Below are positions 5,095 to 12,635 of a stretch of 13,142 nt of DNA, in pieces; position 1 is the first letter of the stretch; each line of letters begins with the position of its first letter. The notes below the pieces were generated by a model. The model did not search any database, had not been told where the DNA came from, and saw nothing but the letters and a program-made list of their open reading frames with translations. Source of the DNA: Bacillota bacterium (GTDB lineage Bacteria; Bacillota; Clostridia; Lachnospirales; Lachnospiraceae); NCBI GenBank assembly GCA_023411225.1, contig JAEYPA010000005.1:1-13142 (forward strand), in the 5' to 3' direction. A program made the translations under genes and the position numbers.

Positions 5095-7761
5095 ATGGCA
5101 AAGATGAAGATTTATGAATTGGCAAAAAGTTTAAATAAATCCAATAAAGATATTATTCAATTTTTGAATGATAAAGGTATAGAAGTTAAAAGTCATATGA
5201 ATAGTATCGAGGACAATCAGATTGACCTTGTTAAGAAACAGTTTGGAGTGAAAACTCCCAACGAATCACCAAGTAAAGTTTTTGTTACAGATGTTAAAGA
5301 AAAGCCTATCATGCCAACTGTTAGGGAAGAGGCTGCAAGAACAAATAATACAAAATTAAATCAGAATGGACAAAACAGAAATCAAACTATGAATAACCAG
5401 AATAGAACAAACTCAGGAACTGTGAACCGCACCCAAAGTAGTGGCTCACAAGGTAATAGACCACAAGGAAACCGTCCACAGGGAAGTAACCAACAGGGAA
5501 ACCGCCCACAGGGAAGTAAACAGCAAGGAAACCGACCACAAGGAAGTAAACAGCAAGGAAACCGACCACATGGAAATGGTCAGCAAGGAAACCGTCCACA
5601 AGGAAGTAATCAGCAAGGGAACCGACCACAGGGTAATAGGCCACAAGGGAACCGTCCACAGGGAGACGCTAATGGACGTTATGTAAATGGAGGTACCGGA
5701 GCTGGTGGAAGAGATAATCGACCACAAAGAAATGATGGAAGACCTGGGCAGGCTAGTGGCCAGAACTATTCCAATAACCGTAATGCAAACCAAAATCGTG
5801 GACCACAGGGTCAGGACAATCGCGATAACAGAAACAACAGAAATAATGACAACAGAAACAATAACAACAGAAATAACAACAATAGATTTAACGGAAATAA
5901 CCGTAATAATCGTAATCACAATCAACAGCAGAATAATGTACCAGCTAAGGATCCAAACAGAAAAGGCGCCTTTATTAAGCCAGAAGTAGTAAAAGTAGTA
6001 GAAGAGGAAATCAAGCAAATAGTAATTCCAGAAACTATCACATTAAAAGAACTGGCTGATAAGATGAAACAGCCTGTTGGAGCAATCGTAAAGAAACTGT
6101 TTATGCAGGGCAAAATGGTTTCTATTAACTCTGAGATTTCTTTTGAGGAAGCAGAAGAGATTGCTATGGAATATGACATCATTGTAGAACTGGAAGAGCA
6201 GGTAGATGTGATTGAAGAGTTGTTAAAGGAAGAGGAGGAGGAAGAAGGCAACCTTGTAAAACGTCCTCCAGTTGTTTGCGTAATGGGTCATGTTGACCAT
6301 GGTAAGACATCTTTATTAGATGCAATTAGAAGCTCTCATGTAACAAGTGGAGAGGCTGGTGGAATTACTCAGCACATAGGTGCTTCTGTGGTGAAGTATA
6401 ATGGAGAAAATATTACTTTCTTAGATACTCCAGGACATGAAGCTTTTACTTCTATGCGTATGCGTGGAGCTCAGTCCACTGATATTGCAATCCTTGTAGT
6501 AGCTGCTGATGATGGTGTGATGCCTCAGACAGTGGAAGCCATTAACCATGCTAAAGCTGCAGGAATTGAGATTATCGTTGCGATTAACAAAATTGATAAA
6601 CCAAGTGCCAATATAGAGCGAGTAAAACAGGAACTTGTGGAATACGAACTGATTGCTGAGGATTGGGGTGGAAGTACTATTTTTGTACCAGTTTCTGCTC
6701 ATACTAAGGAAGGTATTGATCAGCTTCTTGAGATGATTCTTTTAACTAGTGAAATCCTTGAGTTAAAGGCTAATCCGAACCGTAATGCCAGAGGTATTGT
6801 AATTGAAGCCAAACTGGATAAAGGGAAAGGTAGTGTTGCCACAGTCTTAGTACAGAAGGGTACTCTTCATGTAGGAGATCCTATTGTTATTGGTTCTTCC
6901 TATGGTAAAATCCGTGCCATGATTGATGACAAGGGTCGTCGTGTGAAGGAAGCAGGTCCTTCTACACCTGTGGAGATTCTAGGATTAAATGATGTTCCTG
7001 AGGCCGGTGAGGTATTCTTAGGAACTGACAACGAGAAAGAAGCAAGAAGTATAGCTGAAGTTTATATTAAGAAGTCCAGAGAAAAGCTTTTAGATGATAC
7101 TAAAGCCAAATTATCTCTTGACGGTCTATTCTCTCAGATTCAAGCAGGTAATATCAAAGAATTAAACTTAATAATTAAAGCAGATGTTCAGGGCTCTGTA
7201 GAAGCTATGAAGCAAAGCCTTCTTAAATTAAGCAATGAGGAGGTTGCAGTTCGTGTTATCCATGGCGGCGTTGGTGCTATTAATGAATCCGACATTATGT
7301 TAGCTAGTGCATCTAATGCTATTGTTATTGGTTTTAATGTTCGTCCGGATCATGCTGCGAAGGACATTGCAGAAAGAGAACAGGTAGACCTTCGTCTTTA
7401 CAGGGTTATCTATAATGCAATTGATGATATTGAAGCAGCCTTAAAGGGTATGCTAGAACCAATTTATGAAGAAAAGGTTATTGCTCACTCTGAAATTCGT
7501 GCTACTTTTAAAGCATCTGGTCTTGGCACGATTGCAGGCTGTTATGTATTAGATGGTAAAGTGCTTCGTAATACCAAAGTTCGTATCACTCGTGAAGGTA
7601 AGCTAATCTTCGAAGGTAATCTTCAGTCTTTAAAGATTGTTAAGGATGATGTAAAAGAGGTTGCCAAGGGATATGAATGTGGTATGGTATTTGAAAAATT
7701 CAATGATGTAAAAGAATTTGACCAAATTGAACACTATATGATGGTGGAAGTTCCTAGGTAA
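5095..7761 (+). CDS. infB: Translation initiation factor IF-2 with a long repetitive linker
   Basis: IF-2 is the GTPase that brings initiator tRNA to the 30S subunit and promotes 50S joining. The protein has 888 residues. A first IF2_N domain occupies about 1-50. Residues 119-190 are tandem QGNRPQG-type repeats and 221-280 are Asn/Arg-rich, forming a disordered linker. A second IF2_N domain lies at about 314-365, followed by an acidic stretch (370-384). The GTPase domain has G1 GHVDHGKT (398-405), G3 DTPGH (444-448), G4 NKID (498-501) and G5 SAH (534-536). Domains II, III and the C-terminal tRNA-binding domain follow to 888. All catalytic motifs are intact. GGTGG stands 4 nt before ATG. rbfA follows after 24 bp. 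Confidence 0.98.
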   Translation: MAKMKIYELAKSLNKSNKDIIQFLNDKGIEVKSHMNSIEDNQIDLVKKQFGVKTPNESPSKVFVTDVKEKPIMPTVREEAARTNNTKLNQNGQNRNQTMNNQNRTNSGTVNRTQSSGSQGNRPQGNRPQGSNQQGNRPQGSKQQGNRPQGSKQQGNRPHGNGQQGNRPQGSNQQGNRPQGNRPQGNRPQGDANGRYVNGGTGAGGRDNRPQRNDGRPGQASGQNYSNNRNANQNRGPQGQDNRDNRNNRNNDNRNNNNRNNNNRFNGNNRNNRNHNQQQNNVPAKDPNRKGAFIKPEVVKVVEEEIKQIVIPETITLKELADKMKQPVGAIVKKLFMQGKMVSINSEISFEEAEEIAMEYDIIVELEEQVDVIEELLKEEEEEEGNLVKRPPVVCVMGHVDHGKTSLLDAIRSSHVTSGEAGGITQHIGASVVKYNGENITFLDTPGHEAFTSMRMRGAQSTDIAILVVAADDGVMPQTVEAINHAKAAGIEIIVAINKIDKPSANIERVKQELVEYELIAEDWGGSTIFVPVSAHTKEGIDQLLEMILLTSEILELKANPNRNARGIVIEAKLDKGKGSVATVLVQKGTLHVGDPIVIGSSYGKIRAMIDDKGRRVKEAGPSTPVEILGLNDVPEAGEVFLGTDNEKEARSIAEVYIKKSREKLLDDTKAKLSLDGLFSQIQAGNIKELNLIIKADVQGSVEAMKQSLLKLSNEEVAVRVIHGGVGAINESDIMLASASNAIVIGFNVRPDHAAKDIAEREQVDLRLYRVIYNAIDDIEAALKGMLEPIYEEKVIAHSEIRATFKASGLGTIAGCYVLDGKVLRNTKVRITREGKLIFEGNLQSLKIVKDDVKEVAKGYECGMVFEKFNDVKEFDQIEHYMMVEVPR
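5449..5664 (+). repeat. Tandem 15/30-bp coding repeats inside infB
   Basis: The DNA repeats in units of 15 bp (N-R-P-Q-G) and 30 bp (S-x-Q-Q-G-N-R-P-Q-G), covering IF-2 residues 119-190. Copies differ mainly at silent third positions; two adjacent 30-bp copies from about 5511 to 5570 are nearly identical. All units are multiples of three, so copy number can change without breaking the frame. The periodicity also leaves other frames open on both strands, producing spurious ORFs. Confidence 0.9.
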
Positions 7762-7785
7762 ATCAAATTCTTTAGGAGGCCTAAT

Positions 7786-8181
7786 ATGAGGAAAAATAGT
7801 GTAAAGAATACGCGTATTAATGGTGAAGTGCAAAAGGAATTAAGTAAGATTATCAGTATGGAGATTAAGGATCCAAGAATCCATCCAATGACCAGTGTGG
7901 TTAATGTAGAGGTGGCTCCAGATCTGAAGCATGCCAAAGTATATATTAGTGTATTAGGCAATGAAGAGGAACGTAATGACACTTATGCAGGTTTAAAGAG
8001 CGCTGCTCCTTATATCAGAAGTTTGTTAGCTAAAACCATTAATCTCCGCAATACTCCGGAACTGCATTTTATTATGGATCAGTCTATCGAGTATGGAATT
8101 AATATGTCAAAGCTTATCGATGAGGTCAACCATAAAAGCGACAGTTCAGAAAAGGAAGAAGAAGATGGAGAAACTATTTGA
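7786..8181 (+). CDS. rbfA: 30S ribosome-binding factor RbfA
   Basis: A 131-residue protein that binds the 30S subunit and helps late maturation of the 16S rRNA 5' region. Family signs are RINGEVQKELSKIISMEIKDPRI (10-32), VNVEVAPDLKHAKVYISV (39-56) and the KH-like helix AGLKSAAPYIRSLLAKTINLRNTPELHF (68 onward). The C-terminus is an acidic, probably unstructured tail (SSEKEEEDGET). AGGAGG at 7774-7779 is 6 nt before ATG. The last 17 bp overlap the next gene, so the tail coding region also carries its ribosome-binding site (AGGA at 8153-8156). Confidence 0.96.
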   Translation: MRKNSVKNTRINGEVQKELSKIISMEIKDPRIHPMTSVVNVEVAPDLKHAKVYISVLGNEEERNDTYAGLKSAAPYIRSLLAKTINLRNTPELHFIMDQSIEYGINMSKLIDEVNHKSDSSEKEEEDGETI

Positions 8182-9133
8182 TTTATTAGATGGTGCCCAT
8201 TCTATTGGAATAACAGGTCATGTAAGACCCGATGGTGATTGCGTCGGGTCATGTATGGCACTGTATAATTACATTTTAAATGTCTTTCCAAAAATGCAGA
8301 TGGATGTATATCTGGAATCAGTACCTAGTGTCTATGGATACATCAAGCATGTTAATCAGATAAAGACAACAACAGAGGGCAATGAGAGTAAATGTTATGA
8401 TTTATTTATTTCTCTGGATTGTGGAGATTTAGAAAGACTGGGCTTTACAGGCCAGTTATTTTCTAATGCGGTTAGGACAGTAAACATCGATCACCATATC
8501 AGTAATACTTTATTTGGAGATAAGAATATTGTGCTTTCACATGCGAGTTCTACCTGTGAAACCCTTTTTGGACTAATGGAAGAGAGCTATATCAATAAAG
8601 ATGTGGCAGAAGCCTTATACACTGGCATTATTCATGATACCGGTGTCTTTAAGCACTCCAATACTTCTAGCGAGACTATGCGTATTGCCGGTCGCTTAAT
8701 TGAAAAAGGTGTTGAATTTTCTAGAATAATTGATGAAAGCTTTTACCAGAAGTCTTATATGCAGAACCAATTATTAGGTAGATGCCTGACGGAGAGCATA
8801 ATGGCCCTTAACAATACATGTATTATTTCTGTACTGTCAGATAAAACCATGCAGTTTTATGGCGCTAGCGGTAAGGACATAGATGGAATTATTGATCAGT
8901 TGAGGGTGACAAAAGGAATAGAGGTAGCAATACTGATTCATGAAATTGGTCCTCAGACTTATAAGGTGAGTATGCGTTCTAATAATCAGGTGGATGTAAG
9001 CCGGATTGCTGTTACTTACGGTGGTGGTGGACACATACGAGCTGCAGGCTGTACCATGACTGGTGACTATCATGATGTTATAAATAATATAATACGATTA
9101 GTTGATGTACAACTTAGGGAGCAGTCTAAATGA
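8165..9133 (+). CDS. nrnA: DHH/DHHA1 phosphoesterase, NrnA-like
   Basis: A 322-residue DHH-family phosphoesterase. Relatives of this type (NrnA) degrade nano-RNA and dephosphorylate pAp; some family members instead act on cyclic dinucleotides. Metal-binding motifs are GHVRPDGDCVGS (18-29), SLDCGD (83-88), IDHHISN (108-114) and HDTGVFKHSNT (157-167). The C-terminal DHHA1 domain has GGGGHIRAAG (286-295), which grips the nucleic-acid substrate. The frame extends upstream to an ATG at 8093, but the ATG at 8165 is preferred: AGGA at 8153-8156 lies 8 nt before it and the protein then begins like the family. It overlaps rbfA by 17 bp and truB by 4 bp (ATGA). The exact in vivo substrate is inferred. 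Confidence 0.92.
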   Translation: MEKLFDLLDGAHSIGITGHVRPDGDCVGSCMALYNYILNVFPKMQMDVYLESVPSVYGYIKHVNQIKTTTEGNESKCYDLFISLDCGDLERLGFTGQLFSNAVRTVNIDHHISNTLFGDKNIVLSHASSTCETLFGLMEESYINKDVAEALYTGIIHDTGVFKHSNTSSETMRIAGRLIEKGVEFSRIIDESFYQKSYMQNQLLGRCLTESIMALNNTCIISVLSDKTMQFYGASGKDIDGIIDQLRVTKGIEVAILIHEIGPQTYKVSMRSNNQVDVSRIAVTYGGGGHIRAAGCTMTGDYHDVINNIIRLVDVQLREQSK

Positions 9134-10053
9134 TTAATGGTGTAATCAATGTTTATAAAGAAGCTGGCTTTACTTCTCATGATGTGGTAGCGAAACTTCG
9201 AGGAATTCTAAAGCAGAAAAAGATTGGCCATACAGGAACTTTAGATCCTGATGCCACAGGAGTGTTACCTGTGTGTTTGGGCAATGGAACGAAACTTTGT
9301 GATCTATTGACCGATAAGGACAAAACCTATGAGGCGGTTATGCTTTTAGGGATTACCACAGATACACAGGATACGTCAGGGAAAGTCGTTGAAGAAAAAG
9401 ATGTTCTAGTTTCCGAAGAAGAGATTAGAGAGGCAATTTATTCATTTGTTGGAGACTACAACCAGGTACCTCCTATGTATTCAGCCCTTAAAGTAAATGG
9501 TAAGAAATTGTATGAGCTTGCTAGGGAAGGTAAAGTAGTGGAGCGTAAAAGCCGACCTGTTAAGATATACGACATAACCATAAATGAGATTAACTTAGAA
9601 GCTCATAAGGTTACAATGACAGTACAGTGCTCAAAAGGCACTTATATTAGAACTCTTTGCCAGGATATTGGAGACAGCTTAGGTTGTGGTGCTTGTATGA
9701 GTGGACTAAAGCGTACAAAAGCCAGCCGATTTACAATTGAAGAAAGCTTTAAGCTTCAGGAGATCGAGGAATTAGTTAGAGAAGGCAGAATATTAGAGGT
9801 AGTTACCGCTGTGGATGCTATGTTTCCACAATATGATACAATCGTGATAAAGGAAGATGCCTGTCGTCTGATTTATAATGGAAATAGTTTTATAGAACAG
9901 AACATAAACAGTTGTCAGCGAGGGGATGGTCTGGCTGACAATATATTCTCAGATGGAAGAAAAGTCCGGGTTTATGACTACCAGGGTAGGTTTGTGGGTA
10001 TTTATGAAGAAGTTGAGCAAGGGGTATATAAGCCAGAGAAAATGTTTCTTTAA
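9130..10053 (+). CDS. truB: tRNA pseudouridine-55 synthase TruB
   Basis: TruB converts U55 of the tRNA T-loop to pseudouridine. The protein has 307 residues, a normal length. The catalytic motif GHTGTLDPDATGVLPV places the nucleophile at Asp39. Other conserved parts are KTYEAVMLLGITTDTQDTSG (65-84), QVPPMYSALKVNGKKLYELAREG (112-134) and CSKGTYIRTLCQDIG (167-181). The C-terminal part (about 225-307) is a TruB_C/PUA-like region. The start codon overlaps the stop of the NrnA-like gene (ATGA), with AGGGAG at 9116-9121 inside that gene, so the two are probably translationally coupled. ribF follows after 30 bp. Confidence 0.97.
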   Translation: MINGVINVYKEAGFTSHDVVAKLRGILKQKKIGHTGTLDPDATGVLPVCLGNGTKLCDLLTDKDKTYEAVMLLGITTDTQDTSGKVVEEKDVLVSEEEIREAIYSFVGDYNQVPPMYSALKVNGKKLYELAREGKVVERKSRPVKIYDITINEINLEAHKVTMTVQCSKGTYIRTLCQDIGDSLGCGACMSGLKRTKASRFTIEESFKLQEIEELVREGRILEVVTAVDAMFPQYDTIVIKEDACRLIYNGNSFIEQNINSCQRGDGLADNIFSDGRKVRVYDYQGRFVGIYEEVEQGVYKPEKMFL

Positions 10054-10083
10054 TGAGGCACGTATAAGCTGAGGAGAAGTAGA

Positions 10084-11025
10084 ATGAGATATATTAATGA
10101 GACAACAGATTTTCAGCTACACAATAGCGTAGTTACATTAGGTAAGTTTGATGGCCTTCATATTGGCCATCAGATGCTTCTTAACCAAGTCTTAAAATTA
10201 AAACAAAAGGGATATCAGTCTGTGATGTTTACATTTTCCCTTCATCCCTATAATTTATTTTCTGAAAGGGAGCTCAGACTGATTTATACAAACGAAGAAA
10301 AATATTATCATCTGAAACAAATGGGTTTTGATGTTCTTATTTCTTATCCATTTACCAAGTACACAGCCGATTCCAACCCTCAGGATTTTATAAAGAAGGT
10401 TTTGGTGGATCAGTTAGATGCCAAGGTGGTTGTAGTAGGGGAAGATTTTTGCTTTGGCAAGGATCGTAAGGGTAATGTTGACTTGCTTAAGACATTTGCT
10501 TCAGAGTATGGCTATAAAGTATATTCCTATCCTAAACTTACTTCCAATAACCAGGTAGTGAGTAGTACAAGAGTACGTGACGAACTGACTAAGGGAAATA
10601 TGGAAGAGGTTCAGACTTTACTTGGACGGCCATTTTCTATTCGTGGTGAAGTGATTCACGGAAGAAGGCTCGGCAGAACCTTTGGTATGCCAACCATTAA
10701 TATTCAACCACCGGAAGAAAAATTACTGCCTCCTAATGGAGTATATGGCTCCACTATAATCATTGATGGCATAAAACGATATGGTGTCACTAATATAGGG
10801 TTCAAACCAACTGTTGGATCTGAACCTAGACCTGGTGTGGAGACCTATATACTGGATTATACAGGAGATTTGTATGGGCAGAAGGTGGAGGTGAATCTTC
10901 ATCATTACATGAGATCAGAATTGAAATTTGACACAATAGAACAGTTAAAAGAGCAGATGCAGCGTGATATGGAGTATGCTATAAAGTATTTTAACCGTGA
11001 TGTGTCACCAACGGATCATAAATAG
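10084..11025 (+). CDS. ribF: Bifunctional riboflavin kinase / FAD synthetase RibF
   Basis: RibF phosphorylates riboflavin to FMN and adenylylates FMN to FAD. It has 313 residues, as usual. The N-terminal nucleotidyltransferase domain shows GKFDGLHIGH (20-29), VVGEDFCFGKDRKGN (117-131) and SSTRVR (160-165). The C-terminal kinase domain shows GRRLGRTFGMPTINI (193-207), where the P-T-x-N of the ATP site is kept, PPNGVYGS (216-223) and VETYILDY (252-259), whose Glu253 fits the catalytic base. AGGAG at 10072-10076 is 7 nt before ATG. It is the last gene of the operon, and its final 10 bp overlap the convergent regulator gene. No FMN riboswitch was recognised before it. Confidence 0.96.
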   Translation: MRYINETTDFQLHNSVVTLGKFDGLHIGHQMLLNQVLKLKQKGYQSVMFTFSLHPYNLFSERELRLIYTNEEKYYHLKQMGFDVLISYPFTKYTADSNPQDFIKKVLVDQLDAKVVVVGEDFCFGKDRKGNVDLLKTFASEYGYKVYSYPKLTSNNQVVSSTRVRDELTKGNMEEVQTLLGRPFSIRGEVIHGRRLGRTFGMPTINIQPPEEKLLPPNGVYGSTIIIDGIKRYGVTNIGFKPTVGSEPRPGVETYILDYTGDLYGQKVEVNLHHYMRSELKFDTIEQLKEQMQRDMEYAIKYFNRDVSPTDHK

Positions 11026-12449
11026 GATTGCAGGAGTTTATAGAATTCCTGTAATCCTTTTTTGATCTGGTTATCCTCCATATTTGAAAATCCCATTAAA
11101 AAGGAAGCGTTGCGACCAAGCTTATCTTTTATATAGTAAGGGGATAGAGGATAGAGACCAATTCCTTTGCTTTTAGCTTTTTCAATCAGTTCCAGCTCTG
11201 ATACAGGAAGATTAATCTGAACCACAAGATGAAGGCCTGCATTTTCACCAATGACAGTAATTAGATTACCAAAACTATGGAGAACTTCTAACATGGTATC
11301 ATGCCTTCCTTTATAAAGTTTCTTCATTCTATTTAAATGTCGTTCGAAATGTCCCTGTTCTATAAAATCTGTCAGGATTTTCTGGTCCAACCTAGATACA
11401 GTGGAGGAGTAATGGGACAAACTTTCTCTATACAGCTGATAGAGCGGAAGTGGAAGAACCATGTATCCAACACGGATAGAAGGAGCGATGGAACGGGAGA
11501 AGGTTCCAATGTAAATTACTTTTTGATTTGTATCCAGACTTTGCAGGGCTGGAATAGGTCTTCCTTTATATCGAAATTCACTGTCGTGGTCGTCTTCTAT
11601 AATATAACGGTTTACCGCTTCCTTGGCCCATTGAAGCAAGGCAAGACGTCTTTTGATAGACATTACACTGCCTAGAGGAAACTGGTGTGATGGAGTTACA
11701 TAGGCGATATTAGCAGGAGTTTTTCTTAACTGTTCTACGTTCATACCCTGAGCGTCTACAGGAATAGCCACTGAGCTTAGGTGCATACTCGTAAAAATAT
11801 GATTGGCCTGAGTATAGGATGGATCTTCCATAGCAATGATATCTGCTGGTTGTAATAATTGAGAGAGAAGTTGTATCAGGTAATCTGCACCTGCCCCTAT
11901 TATAATCTGATCAATATCACAATTTACCCCTCTTGACTGCTCTAAATAATGTTTAATTGCCAGTCGAAAGGTGTAATCTCCCTGATTATCTCCAAGTAAA
12001 AAGCAGGAAGCCTCCTGATCGAAGGCATGTTTCATTAGTTTTTGCCAGATATTAACTGGGAAGTGAGAGCTGTCAATGGCATTAGGATCAAAATCATAGA
12101 GTAAAGGAGAGTTCGATTCAGAAGAGACAATATGTCTACTGCTTCCCTGGCTTTTGTAAATAGGTGTAGTTGTGTTGGTTTGGCTTTGTTCAGAGAGATA
12201 TAAATTATTTATATCATTTACGAAATAACCCTTTTGCGGATAGGAGTCAACGTAGCCCTCTGATAGAAGCTGACTGTAGGCCATGTCTATCGTGTTGCGG
12301 CTTACCTGAAGATGAGTTGAGAGACTTCGGGTGGATGGTAATCTTTCGCCTTTTTTAAGCCTTCCTGTCATAATTTCTTGCTTTAGGTGAAGATAGATTT
12401 GTTCGTATAAAGGAGTAGAGGATTGATTGTCTAAGTCAATAGTAATCAT
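11016..12449 (-). CDS. MocR/GabR-type regulator with altered PLP-site residues
   Basis: A 477-residue regulator. A GntR winged-helix domain (about 11-78: PLYEQIYLHLKQEIMTGRLKKGERLPS, then TRSLSTHLQVSRNTIDMAYSQLLSEGYV) is joined by a linker to a fold-type I aminotransferase-like domain (about 118-477). Family landmarks are IIIGAGADYLIQLL (182-195), EDPSY (208-212), YVTPSHQFPLGSVM (250-263), EDDHDSEFRY (285-294) and YIGTFSRSIAPSIRVGYMVLP (read from 313). In the last motif the usual PLP-binding lysine is Arg319, and the usual EDDYD tyrosine is His288, while Tyr212 and Asp286 are kept. It may therefore bind PLP differently or not at all. A minus-strand AAGGAA precedes the ATG. Members often control adjacent divergent genes and themselves; the regulated pathway is unknown. 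Confidence 0.93.
   Translation of the reverse strand: MITIDLDNQSSTPLYEQIYLHLKQEIMTGRLKKGERLPSTRSLSTHLQVSRNTIDMAYSQLLSEGYVDSYPQKGYFVNDINNLYLSEQSQTNTTTPIYKSQGSSRHIVSSESNSPLLYDFDPNAIDSSHFPVNIWQKLMKHAFDQEASCFLLGDNQGDYTFRLAIKHYLEQSRGVNCDIDQIIIGAGADYLIQLLSQLLQPADIIAMEDPSYTQANHIFTSMHLSSVAIPVDAQGMNVEQLRKTPANIAYVTPSHQFPLGSVMSIKRRLALLQWAKEAVNRYIIEDDHDSEFRYKGRPIPALQSLDTNQKVIYIGTFSRSIAPSIRVGYMVLPLPLYQLYRESLSHYSSTVSRLDQKILTDFIEQGHFERHLNRMKKLYKGRHDTMLEVLHSFGNLITVIGENAGLHLVVQINLPVSELELIEKAKSKGIGLYPLSPYYIKDKLGRNASFLMGFSNMEDNQIKKGLQEFYKLLQSYL
11025..11063 (+). terminator. Intrinsic terminator of the rimP-ribF operon
   Basis: GGATTGCAGGA (11025-11035) pairs with TCCTGTAATCC (11047-11057) over 11 bp with one G-U, around an 11-nt loop, and six T follow (11058-11063). 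It begins at the last base of the ribF stop codon and lies within the final codons of the convergent regulator gene. No T-run follows on the minus strand, so it works in one direction. Confidence 0.9.
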
Positions 12450-12477
12450 AGGCTTCCTTTCTGATAATACCCGTAAC

Positions 12478-12528
12478 TGGTACTGTCTGTGTACAACATT
12501 AATCTTAGATTAACAGTACCACATTAAT
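12478..12528. promoter_or_regulatory. Cluster of direct and inverted repeats, candidate MocR operator
   Basis: Three patterns interlock. TGGTACTGT (12478-12486) and ACAGTACCA (12513-12521) are a perfect inverted repeat. GTACAACATTAAT (12491-12503) and GTACCACATTAAT (12516-12528) are a direct repeat with one mismatch, 25 bp apart. TTAATC-TTA-GATTAA (12499-12513) is an inner palindrome. The repeats cover the predicted -10 region of the regulator gene. GabR-like regulators are known to bind paired repeats, so autoregulation is a reasonable inference. Confidence 0.55.
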
Positions 12529-12541
12529 TGTTACAATGCAA
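12513..12541 (-). promoter_or_regulatory. Predicted promoter of the MocR-type gene
   Basis: On the minus strand, TTGCAT (12541-12536) and TACTGT (12518-12513) are separated by 17 bp. The start site would be near 12506, giving a leader of about 57 nt. The -10 box lies inside the repeat cluster. Confidence 0.5.
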
Positions 12542-12561
12542 ATTGGAATTGTTTGAATAGA

Positions 12562-12590
12562 TTGACTGCATTTATGAACTATGCTACAAT
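12562..12590 (+). promoter_or_regulatory. Promoter of the divergent membrane-protein gene
   Basis: TTGACT (12562-12567) and TACAAT (12585-12590) are separated by 17 bp, a near-consensus housekeeping promoter. Transcription would start near 12597, about 39 nt before the ATG. It lies 34 bp beyond the repeat cluster, so a bound regulator could contact polymerase from upstream. Confidence 0.8.
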
Positions 12591-12635
12591 TTGTTTATAT
12601 ATTTTTTATATCTACAATCTAGGGAGGATTAAAAA

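Noticed and set aside
5449..5664. Tandem repeats as a possible CRISPR array
   Set aside because: The units are in-frame coding repeats with no unique spacers between them, and no cas gene is present.
5446..6018. A 190-codon minus-strand ORF and shorter plus-frame ORFs over the infB repeats
   Set aside because: They are artefacts of the 15/30-bp repeats, whose three-base periodicity keeps other frames open; their products are equally repetitive and lack domains or ribosome-binding sites, while infB in this frame is certain.
8093..8164. Upstream start for the NrnA-like gene at 8093
   Set aside because: It would add 24 residues translated from inside rbfA with no family similarity; the ATG at 8165 has a well-spaced AGGA and the usual N-terminus.
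10054..10083. FMN riboswitch before ribF
   Set aside because: The gap is 30 bp, far too short for that element, and ribF is inside a larger operon.
11337..11675. A 112-codon plus-strand ORF inside the MocR-type gene
   Set aside because: It is antisense to well-conserved aminotransferase-domain motifs and has no family features.
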